This document shows positions 1-5,352 of a stretch of DNA of 5,514 nucleotides, one piece after another. How positions within the stretch are numbered: the stretch's first letter is position 1; every line of letters starts with the position of its first letter. Origin of the DNA: Verrucomicrobiales bacterium (GTDB lineage: Bacteria > Verrucomicrobiota > Verrucomicrobiia > Limisphaerales > J093); the NCBI GenBank assembly GCA_024233215.1, contig JACKPW010000068.1, forward strand, positions 1 through 5,514, in the 5' to 3' direction. Under the pieces are notes generated by a model that worked only from the letters and a program-made list of their open reading frames with translations, was not told the DNA's origin and ran no database searches. Made by a program: the position numbers and the translations under genes.

Positions 1-102
1 AGGCGGGCGACAAGAATCGTGCCAAGAAAGCAGAAAAACCGCTGAAGGCCAGCGGCTTAAGTCGTTGTAAGTGCTTGGTAATGAGGGAGGGGTTGGTTGC
101 GG
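1..102. other. Left flank of the RIT element; possible truncated 3' end of a plus-strand gene
   Basis: No gene can be assigned here. A plus-strand frame is open from position 3 through the left terminal repeat to a TAA at 189-191; its first residues are lysine/alanine-rich (KNRAKKAEKPLKASG) and could be the tail of a host gene cut by the insertion. Another plus frame ends at TAA 68-70. Too little sequence is present to choose between them or to rule out that both are non-coding. The stretch 83-102 is G-rich and does not resemble the recombinase-arm motif found just outside the right end. Confidence 0.25.
34..55 (-). terminator. Rho-independent terminator-like hairpin, minus strand
   Basis: On the minus strand, a 6-bp G+C-rich stem CCGCTG / CAGCGG (plus positions 55-50 and 44-39) closes a 5-nt loop and is followed by five Ts (plus-strand A34-A38), the form of an intrinsic terminator. 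It lies about 140 bp past the ritC stop and outside the element's left repeat at 103. It could stop transcription leaving the RIT operon, or it could belong to a flanking gene. The stem is short, so strength is uncertain. Confidence 0.5.
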
Positions 103-136
103 GGATAGTTATGCAAAGACGGCGGTTATGGAAAGT
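103..136 (+). repeat. Left terminal inverted repeat of the RIT element
   Basis: These 34 bp are the reverse complement of 3450-3483 except at position 120 (C here, T in the matching strand of the right copy). The repeat is modular: hexamer GGATAG (103-108), arm TTATGCAAAG (109-118), 7-bp gap ACGGCGG, then a second direct arm TTATGGAAAG (126-135). The two arms differ at one base and start 17 bp apart, which suggests two recombinase-binding sites per end. Similarity to the right end stops immediately on both sides. Confidence 0.92.
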
Positions 137-191
137 CGCAGTCGCGGAGCATCGAAAGCACTGGCCTTTCCCTGTGCCGAACTCCGCATAA

Positions 192-1190
192 CTACAGACC
201 CTCGAGGAACCGAAGATCGCGGTCTGAGAGAGCGATGCGGTGCCGGGGGTTGCGGGGGGAATGCACCTTCGCAAGAACCCGTCGTTTGATGGTCAGAGTC
301 GCTTCGACGTAAGCGTGCGTTGTCTTCGGGTTTTCATGTCCGAGATAGAGCGCGATCACCTCAGTCGGCACGTCGGCTTCAAGCATGGCCATCGCCGTGC
401 TGTGACGGAAGGTATGGGGTGAGATGCGGCGTTTTCCCAGGCTCGGGCGTCGACGTACAGCAAGTTGGACCAATGACTGGAGTTGGTGAGCGGCTCCCGC
501 CCGGGTAAGTGGTTGACCGGAGCGATTCGGCAGCACCGGCGCCTCAGGAGGCAGGGCATTTTCCTTGAGCCAACTCCTCAGTCGGGTACGGGTGATCCGC
601 CACAACGGAAGCCGCCGCTGTTTTCGACCTTTGCCGGTCACGGCGATTTCGCCGTGGGTCAGGTCCAGGTCGCGGACGCGGAGCGCGAGGATTTCCGAGA
701 TGCGGGCCCCGGTGTTGTAGAGCAGCAGCACGAGCAGGTAATTGCGTTGGCCGGTCCAGGTGTCGGGCGCCGCAGCCAACAGAGCCTCGACCTCCTGCTG
801 GTTGAGAAAGCCGATCAAGGGTTGAACGCAGCGTTTGAACGGCAGGCCGAGGATTCGCGCGAGGGCTGAAGGCAACTCCGGCCCACCCCAGTCAAGCAGG
901 TAGCGCACAAAGGAGCGAATCGCGGCCAGTCGGGCGTTGCGCGTGCGAACACTGTTGCCGCGTTGTTGTTCGAGTTCCTGGAGAAAGCCCAACACGGTCT
1001 CGGGGGTCAGGGTGGCCAACGGGAGCAGGCGGGCACGGCGTGGACGAGTTTTCCAAAGGTAACGGAGCAACAGCCGAAACGTGTCACGATAGGCCGAGAC
1101 GGTGGCCGGGCTCACATTCCGCTGGACCGAGAGGTGCTCCCGGAGGAACCGCTCCAGCCAGTGCCCCAGCTCACCGGTTTGCTTCGACAT
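192..1190 (-). CDS. ritC: RIT tyrosine recombinase RitC
   Basis: Third recombinase of the trio, 332 aa from ATG at 1190; an in-frame TTG at 1199 is a less likely start. It is a cytoplasmic DNA-breaking and rejoining enzyme. Residues ~6-110 form a SAM-like core-binding domain (LGHWLERFLREHLS, then RNARLAAIRSFVRYLL). Residues ~125-300 form the catalytic domain: R163 in TGARISE, K187 in TGKGRKQR, H259 and R262 in HTFRH, H285 in LGH, and nucleophile Y294 in HAYVEA. This is the most XerC/XerD-like member, with the usual GKGRKxR beta-hairpin. About 38 residues follow the tyrosine, rich in basic residues. The gene overlaps ritB by 20 bp, so it probably depends on upstream translation; no convincing Shine-Dalgarno is seen. 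The stop lies 56 bp from the left terminal repeat. Which step RitC performs cannot be told from sequence. Confidence 0.92.
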   Translation of the reverse strand: MSKQTGELGHWLERFLREHLSVQRNVSPATVSAYRDTFRLLLRYLWKTRPRRARLLPLATLTPETVLGFLQELEQQRGNSVRTRNARLAAIRSFVRYLLDWGGPELPSALARILGLPFKRCVQPLIGFLNQQEVEALLAAAPDTWTGQRNYLLVLLLYNTGARISEILALRVRDLDLTHGEIAVTGKGRKQRRLPLWRITRTRLRSWLKENALPPEAPVLPNRSGQPLTRAGAAHQLQSLVQLAVRRRPSLGKRRISPHTFRHSTAMAMLEADVPTEVIALYLGHENPKTTHAYVEATLTIKRRVLAKVHSPRNPRHRIALSDRDLRFLEGL

Positions 1191-2085
1191 CGGGAGCAAA
1201 GCGTTCCGCCGCGTCCCTCAGCAACCGGGGCCGGGCGCTCAGATACCAGTAGGTGTAGCGCGTCTGGGTGTGTCCCAGGAAGCGCGAGAGCAGCAGCACT
1301 TGATCGAGACCGCGGCCGTGCCGCTTCAACGATCGCTGGAGCACTTCCGAGGCCATCGTATGACGGAGGTCATGCAAGCGGGGCGGATGACGCTGGACCG
1401 GGATGGCCTGGCGCAACTGACGGAACGTGAATCCCACCGTGCTCGATGGTAGCTGGGTTCCTCGGACCGAAACAAAGAAGTATTGGGCGAAAGGGAAGAG
1501 CGACTGCCGACGACGGTCGTAATCCCGCAAGGCAGTCATCGCCGTGGGATGGAGCGGAACCCAACGCGTTCGGCCGTGCTTGCTTTCGCGAATGATCAAG
1601 AGCGACTGGTCCCAATCGACGTCCGTGAGCATTAACCGTCGCGCTTCCGAAATCCGCAGTCCGGTGCAGGCCAGAAGGGCGATGAGCGTCTGCCAGGTAT
1701 GCGGGCGGAGTTCGCCCTTCAACCGGCGGGCGGCCTGGAGCAACTGCTGCAGTTCCCTTGGCGTGTAGAGATGCGGCTCCGGACGACGATGGGCAGGACC
1801 GAACAGGTGGAGGGGCGGTATCTGGGTTCGCGGTTCGGCCAACGAAAGGTGACGGGCAAACGTGCGCATCAGTTCGAGACGGCGTGCCCAGGAGAAACGC
1901 CCCGACGACTTGGGCAGACACGCCCAGTCGATGGCCAGTTGCCGGGTCAACGGGCCTCGGTGCCCGCGCCGATCCGCATAGCGCGCGAAGTCCAGGAGCT
2001 GGCAGCCTTCGCTCTTGAGCCGGAATCCCACCCCCCGGCGATCAGCCAGGTATCGGGCGACCCGGGTGACCATCGTCGTTTTCAT
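1171..2085 (-). CDS. ritB: RIT tyrosine recombinase RitB
   Basis: Second recombinase of the trio, 304 aa from ATG at 2085. This start is preferred because it forms an ATGA overlap with the ritA stop, the classic arrangement for translational coupling; an in-frame TTG at 2106 would add seven residues. Residues ~5-95 are a core-binding domain (YLADRRGVGFRL, ELMRTFARHL). The catalytic domain carries R144 in TGLRISEARRL, K169 in RESKHGRTRWVPL, H238 and R241 in HDLRH, H272 in LGHTQT, and a tyrosine nine residues on (Y281) in the cluster YTYWYLSA. Y277 and Y279 are nearby, but spacing from H272 matches Y281, as in RitA and RitC. The YWYLSA signature marks a different recombinase subfamily from RitC. 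It sits mid-operon and probably acts on the shared terminal repeats with its partners. Confidence 0.92.
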   Translation of the reverse strand: MKTTMVTRVARYLADRRGVGFRLKSEGCQLLDFARYADRRGHRGPLTRQLAIDWACLPKSSGRFSWARRLELMRTFARHLSLAEPRTQIPPLHLFGPAHRRPEPHLYTPRELQQLLQAARRLKGELRPHTWQTLIALLACTGLRISEARRLMLTDVDWDQSLLIIRESKHGRTRWVPLHPTAMTALRDYDRRRQSLFPFAQYFFVSVRGTQLPSSTVGFTFRQLRQAIPVQRHPPRLHDLRHTMASEVLQRSLKRHGRGLDQVLLLSRFLGHTQTRYTYWYLSARPRLLRDAAERFAPDVEANR

Positions 2086-3380
2086 GGGGTGTTGTGCTTC
2101 GGCCAAGGCAAAGCTGCCTGCCGGAGTTCTTCGACGTTGACGTGCGCGTAACGCACGGTGGCGTCAAGCGAGCGGTGTCCCAGCACGTCGGCGATGAGCT
2201 TCAGCCGCGTGCCACGGCGATAAGCTCTGGTGGCCCAGGTGTGACGCAGGATGTGGGTCCCGGCTGCTTCGATCCCGGCACGGGCAAACGCGTGTCTCAC
2301 GACCCGGCGTACATAATAAGGGGCCAGCGCGCGGCCTTTGGGGGCACGGTGATGCACGAAGAGGGCACGGCTGCGGGTTGGTGGACGCCCTTGTTTGAGG
2401 TAGTTGAGAATGGCGCGGGCAACCCGGTCGGGCAACGGCACCAATCGTTGCCGTCGCTGCTTGGTCCGGCCCAGACGAAGCGTCAACTTCCGCCAGTTCA
2501 CATCCTCCAAGACCAGATCAGCAACCTCGTGACTTCGGAGTGCCAACTCCGACAAGCAGAGAGCCATCGCATAGTCCCGTCGTCCTTGCGGTGTGGAACG
2601 GGCGAAGCTCTCCAAGAACCTTCGCCGCTCGCACGGTTCCAGCATCGCGGGCAGAGACGGCTCCGCTCGTTGCGGCAACTGCGGCACGGCGCCCGCGAGG
2701 CTGGGCCGCAGTTGGGCGAAATCCAGGAATCGCAAGAAGCTCCGCAGATCCACACACAGCGGATGGAGGCCAGTTCGAGCCAAGTGGCGCGCACGGTCCA
2801 ACACGTAGCCGCGAACGTCCTTGGGACGCACATGCCGGAGTTGGAGCCTTCGCTCACCAAAACGCCAGTGAAGGAAACGGCGGGCTGCCCGCCGGCGGTT
2901 CTCCCGAGTGCCCGGCGCCAGACCGCAGACTTCCCTGAGGTGAGCGTCGTAGGTCGTGAGGAGCTCCTCGACGGGACTGCGGAGAGGCTCTTCGGAGGGC
3001 GGGTTGATCAGCCGCTCATCTCGCAGATACTGAACGAATCGCCGGATCGCACTGCGACAATAGCCTCGATCCTTTGGCGCGGGTCCCGCGCACGCGCAGT
3101 GAGGCAAGTGCCGATCAAGAAAGCACGCAATGTCGCCAGACTGTAAACGCGCCCACGCAACCTTCCGTCGTTCCAACCACCGGCCAAAATGCCAGATGAT
3201 GTGAACTCGTCGGCGAACGCCCGTCTCCGAGTAACCAACCGCACGCAAACCCGCAGCGAACCCCTCAATGGTTATGTCAAGTTGCAGAGGCGCGATCTCT
3301 CCATCGACGGCACTCCGTCGCGAGGCATGTCCTCTTGCGGCGAAACCTGAAACGGCCTGTTTCTTCATAGATTTCGCCAC
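2082..3380 (-). CDS. ritA: RIT tyrosine recombinase RitA (extended N-terminus)
   Basis: First gene of the trio, 432 aa from GTG at 3380, chosen because an AGGGGG-type ribosome site lies ~5 nt upstream. ATG at 3368 would shorten it by four residues. It is about 100 residues longer than RitB or RitC because the N-terminal region looks two-part: ~residues 35-125 (FAAGLRAVGYSE to FVQYLRDERL) and ~135-225 (LLTTYDAHLRE to LRSFLRFLDF), each shaped like a SAM-type core-binding domain. Between the helices of the first sits a His/Cys cluster, HLPHCACAG then C108. The catalytic domain has R282 in ALRSHEV, K307 in GRTKQRRQ, H376 and R379 in HILRH, H402 in LGH, and nucleophile Y411 in VRYAHV. The gene starts 70 bp inside the right terminal repeat, so its promoter must lie in or beside that repeat and could be controlled by recombinase binding. 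Confidence 0.93.
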   Translation of the reverse strand: MAKSMKKQAVSGFAARGHASRRSAVDGEIAPLQLDITIEGFAAGLRAVGYSETGVRRRVHIIWHFGRWLERRKVAWARLQSGDIACFLDRHLPHCACAGPAPKDRGYCRSAIRRFVQYLRDERLINPPSEEPLRSPVEELLTTYDAHLREVCGLAPGTRENRRRAARRFLHWRFGERRLQLRHVRPKDVRGYVLDRARHLARTGLHPLCVDLRSFLRFLDFAQLRPSLAGAVPQLPQRAEPSLPAMLEPCERRRFLESFARSTPQGRRDYAMALCLSELALRSHEVADLVLEDVNWRKLTLRLGRTKQRRQRLVPLPDRVARAILNYLKQGRPPTRSRALFVHHRAPKGRALAPYYVRRVVRHAFARAGIEAAGTHILRHTWATRAYRRGTRLKLIADVLGHRSLDATVRYAHVNVEELRQAALPWPKHNTP

Positions 3381-3449
3381 ACTTCCCCCTACGCCCCTCC
3401 CCAGCCAGACACAAACTCAAACCGCTCTCACCCCAATCGTTCGCGATCA
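3381..3449 (-). promoter_or_regulatory. Leader of the rit operon, with ribosome binding site
   Basis: These 69 bp lie between the right terminal repeat and the ritA GTG. Read on the minus strand, the stretch ends in a purine-rich run with GGGGAGGGG and, closer in, AGGGGGAAGT just before GTG; the second is well placed as a Shine-Dalgarno sequence. No confident -35/-10 pair can be named. The whole stretch is available for a promoter, which would read inward from the repeat. Confidence 0.5.
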
Positions 3450-3483
3450 ACTTTCCATAACCGCCATCTTTGCATAACTATCC
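3450..3483 (-). repeat. Right terminal inverted repeat of the RIT element
   Basis: This is the inverted copy of 103-136 with one mismatch. On the plus strand it reads as arm CTTTCCATAA (3451-3460), 7-bp gap CCGCCAT, arm CTTTGCATAA (3468-3477), then hexamer CTATCC (3478-3483). Its outer hexamer is shared with the left arm of the palindrome at 3478-3509, so unlike the left end this end continues into further arm-like sequence. Confidence 0.92.
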
Positions 3484-3493
3484 TTATGGAAAG
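3468..3493. promoter_or_regulatory. Dif-like 10-6-10 recombination core site at the right end
   Basis: Arm CTTTGCATAA (3468-3477), spacer CTATCC (3478-3483) and inverted arm TTATGGAAAG (3484-3493) make a near-symmetric site with a 6-bp centre, mismatched only at the C/G of the arms. Tyrosine recombinases bind inverted arms and exchange strands across a 6-8 bp spacer. The Escherichia coli dif site (11-6-11) has arms ending GCATAA and beginning TTATG at the spacer, as here. That this is the functional attachment core is inference; the motif itself is plain. Confidence 0.55.
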
Positions 3494-3509
3494 CTTTCCA
3501 TAAGGATAG
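3478..3509. repeat. 32-bp perfect palindrome at the right element boundary
   Basis: Sixteen-base arms, CTATCCTTATGGAAAG and its complement, meet with no spacer at 3493/3494. Each arm is hexamer CTATCC plus motif TTATGGAAAG, so the palindrome places two recombinase-arm motifs back to back and flanks them with the hexamer in both orientations. Its last six bases (GGATAG, 3504-3509) are also the T-stem and acceptor start of the adjoining tRNA remnant. A zero-spacer palindrome is hard to maintain as a cruciform, so it probably reflects a specific insertion or recombination product. Confidence 0.9.
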
Positions 3510-3549
3510 GATTTGAACCTATGACCTTCAGGACATGAGCCTGAAGGTC
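3504..3549 (-). pseudogene. Degenerate 3' half of an initiator-type tRNA (CAU)
   Basis: On the minus strand the stretch reads as an anticodon stem TCAGG / CCTGA with 7-nt loop CTCATGT (anticodon CAU), variable loop AGGTC, and a perfect T arm ATAGG-TTCAAAT-CCTAT, all with correct spacing. The run CCTGAAGGTC followed by GGTTCAAATCC is typical of bacterial initiator tRNA-Met. It is not a working gene: no D arm or 5' acceptor strand is found upstream, loop bases 37-38 are GT rather than the usual AA, and after CCTATCC the acceptor is replaced by TTATGGAAAG. The stem is extended to 10 bp by chance or by rearrangement. Likely a remnant of an integration target. Confidence 0.55.
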
Positions 3550-3645
3550 CAGCAATCCGAATCCGCTCGAAATTCTGTCGACTGTTGCCGGTTCGTCTAC
3601 AGCCCGGGAATGTGCGGCGCGTAGAGAACCCCCTCCCGGACTCTG
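3550..3645. other. Spacer between the tRNA remnant and the tannase stop
   Basis: Nothing recognisable is seen in these 96 bp. They follow the tannase stop codon on the minus strand, yet contain no clear stem plus T-run, so no terminator for that gene can be assigned. Confidence 0.5.
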
Positions 3646-5256
3646 TCATACGTATAGCTTGTGGCCGTCCGGATGGCGTTGCGGGGCGGCCGTGACTTCG
3701 GGACTGGCGGGAGGTTGGTCCGCAGCACCGGCCTCCGAGTCCCGTTCGTGCGTCGCTGTCCCGGGAAACGGACGCAGGATGCGGGTCTGAATCACCTTGC
3801 CGCCTTCGTCCCGTTTCTCCCCGACGAGTTCGTCGGGAGCCCGGCCTTCCTCCACCCAGCGGATGATGGCTTCGTGGACCCCGCGGGGTTGGACGCCGGC
3901 ACCGTGAAAGCCGTGGTCCACGCCGGGGACGAGGAACAGACGTGCAAAGTCCGCGGTCCGCGACGGTCCCCCCATCACTTCCTGGACCCGACGATAGTAG
4001 TCAACGCTCCCCGCCGCCGGGATCAGCTGGTCCGCGAGGCCGTGATAGATGATCAGCTTGCCGCCATGATCGCGGAAGCGGGTGAGGTCGGGATCGTCGG
4101 TGCCGAGAACCGCACCGTATTGCTCCACGGACTTCGTCCACAGTTGCTCGAAGCCGGCGTCGGAGAGCGTGGTCCAGTCCCACTCCGCGTCCTGGGCAAG
4201 GTAGTAGGTCCAATACTCGAGAGCGATGCTGAAGGGTTTGCCCTGCAGAGGCGAACCACCGGTACCGGCATAGGGAAACAGGTCCGCGCCGCGTTCAAGC
4301 CCGTACCACATGAAGGTGCCGTCCTGCCGGCGCGGCCCCAGCCAGATCCGGCGGAGCACCTCCGCGTCCGCCTCGGTGAACGGCTCCCCCTCGCACTCGG
4401 TACCGACCAGCGCCCCCGGATCCCAGGTGCAGCGGAAGGGATCATCGATCACGCCGTCCGTCACCCCATCATCGGCATCGCAGGCCGCCACCGCGGCCGC
4501 GGTGGCGGCAGCGAGCTTCGCCTGCGACACGTAGTGGGACATGGAATGCATGACCACCTGCGGCCAGAGGGCGGCGGCCACGAAGCGATGCCAGTTGATG
4601 GCCGGACACGCGGAGACAATGCCGTCGTAATCCTCCGGAAACCGCTGCGCTTCCATCAAACCCTGGCGGCCACCGGTGGAACCGCCGACGAAGTACGCAT
4701 AGCGCGGTTCCCGGCCGTAGAACGCCGTGGTGACCGCCTTCCCGACCACGGTCATCTCGTGAATGCCAAGGTAGGCATTGTCGATGATGCCCTGCCAGTT
4801 CTGGCGCCCGTTGGCGTCGAGCGCGAAACGGCCACTGCCCCCCTCGTGCCCGGTGTCTGTCGCACCGGCCGCGAAGCCCTGTCGGACCGGGCCGCGCAGG
4901 CTGTTGGGATGCCCTCCCAGAAACCCGCCACCGCCGGTACCCTGAAAACGGCCGTTCCAGTTCGTCAACGGCAATCCGACCCAGACCGTCACGCGATCCT
5001 CCGCCGGCGGGTGCGTGACAACGGCGGTGACCCGACACATGCCGTTGGTGACATCCACCTGCGCGGACTCAATGATCGTGTTCGGCAGGGCGAGGTTCGT
5101 CAGGCTCTCACAGGAGCGCACGGGGGTAATGCCCGGAAAGAGCGGCTGCGGCGCGGTCTCCGCACCGCGGGCCGCCACCGGCGGCACCAGCATCATTAGG
5201 GCGAGCAGGACCCCGTGGGGCCGCGAAGGGCGGGGGCGGGACGGATGGAGTTTCAT
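3646..5256 (-). CDS. Exported tannase/feruloyl-esterase family hydrolase, lacking the catalytic cysteine pair
   Basis: 536 aa from ATG at 5256; a GTG at 5298 would put 14 extra residues before the signal peptide, so ATG is preferred. Residues 1-31 are an export signal (basic start, core GVLLALMMLVPP, cut near AARGA). The rest matches the tannase and feruloyl esterase family, which cuts ester bonds of plant phenolics such as gallate or ferulate. Visible landmarks: GTGGGGFLGG (107-116), nucleophile S193 in GGSTGGRQG, acid D409 in GLADQLIP, H448 in GVDHGFHG, and a calcium loop C259-D260..D263..D267 closed by C276. The family normally has Cys beside both Ser and His (CS and HC) as a disulfide; here both are Gly (G192, G449). 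The C-terminus past ~500 diverges and lacks the usual late cysteines. Substrate cannot be told. No operon partner is in view. Confidence 0.88.
   Translation of the reverse strand: MKLHPSRPRPSRPHGVLLALMMLVPPVAARGAETAPQPLFPGITPVRSCESLTNLALPNTIIESAQVDVTNGMCRVTAVVTHPPAEDRVTVWVGLPLTNWNGRFQGTGGGGFLGGHPNSLRGPVRQGFAAGATDTGHEGGSGRFALDANGRQNWQGIIDNAYLGIHEMTVVGKAVTTAFYGREPRYAYFVGGSTGGRQGLMEAQRFPEDYDGIVSACPAINWHRFVAAALWPQVVMHSMSHYVSQAKLAAATAAAVAACDADDGVTDGVIDDPFRCTWDPGALVGTECEGEPFTEADAEVLRRIWLGPRRQDGTFMWYGLERGADLFPYAGTGGSPLQGKPFSIALEYWTYYLAQDAEWDWTTLSDAGFEQLWTKSVEQYGAVLGTDDPDLTRFRDHGGKLIIYHGLADQLIPAAGSVDYYRRVQEVMGGPSRTADFARLFLVPGVDHGFHGAGVQPRGVHEAIIRWVEEGRAPDELVGEKRDEGGKVIQTRILRPFPGTATHERDSEAGAADQPPASPEVTAAPQRHPDGHKLYV
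4484..4509. repeat. 26-bp perfect palindrome within the tannase gene
   Basis: Thirteen-base arms (GCCGCCACCGCGG and its complement) meet at 4496/4497 with no spacer, entirely G+C except one A/T pair. It lies in codons for the alanine-rich helix AAATAAAVAA just before the calcium-binding loop. GCC/GCG alanine codon use favours such symmetry, so it may be a by-product of composition. Confidence 0.8.
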
Positions 5257-5352
5257 GGCAGCACGATTCGTTGGTAAGACCGCCCACAGGGTGACCACAA
5301 CCGGAGGGGTGAAGTCGAGCCTGGGATGGCCCCGGTTCGCGTGGGGGCAGGG
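5257..5352 (-). promoter_or_regulatory. Upstream region of the tannase gene
   Basis: This stretch between the tannase ATG and the hairpin repeat must hold the promoter and leader unless they lie in the repeat. No confident -35/-10 pair is visible, and no Shine-Dalgarno precedes the ATG (the bases before it on the minus strand read CGAATCGTGCTGCC). Weak ribosome sites are not unusual in some phyla, so this does not argue against the gene. Confidence 0.35.

Larger units (their letters stand above)
103..3483 (-). mobile_element. Recombinase-In-Trio (RIT) element, complete
   Basis: A 3381-bp unit is bounded by 34-bp terminal inverted repeats (103-136 and 3450-3483, one mismatch) and contains only three tandem, overlapping tyrosine recombinase genes in one orientation, ritA-ritB-ritC. 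That is the defining layout of RIT elements, a known but poorly understood family found across many bacterial phyla. All three recombinases are full length with complete catalytic residues, so nothing visible says the element is dead. No cargo gene is present. No short target duplication is evident: the bases just outside are TGCGG on the left and TTATG on the right. The exact ends are taken from where the repeats stop matching; true cleavage sites could lie several bases inside. Confidence 0.9.

Noticed and set aside
2094..3146. 350-residue plus-strand reading frame opposite ritA
   Set aside because: It lies antisense to a clear recombinase with complete catalytic motifs, shows no recognisable domain, and long antisense frames are common in GC-rich DNA.
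192..3380. A phage or integron with three integrases
   Set aside because: No phage structural genes, attC array or gene cassettes are present; three overlapping recombinases between inverted repeats match RIT elements better.
103..3483. A CRISPR array or toxin-antitoxin system as hidden cargo
   Set aside because: No regular direct repeats with spacers and no small paired genes exist; the element is filled by the three recombinases.
3504..3549. A functional tRNA-Met gene
   Set aside because: There is no D arm or 5' acceptor strand, the acceptor 3' strand is replaced, and the anticodon loop ends in GT. Only a remnant can be claimed.
3428..3649. 73-residue minus-strand frame across the junction
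   Set aside because: It is built from the tRNA remnant, the palindrome and the right terminal repeat, so non-coding elements explain it fully.
3661..5199. 512-residue plus-strand reading frame opposite the tannase gene
   Set aside because: The minus-strand tannase has coherent family motifs and a signal peptide; the plus frame is low-complexity Arg/Gly-rich with no domain, typical of a GC-rich shadow.
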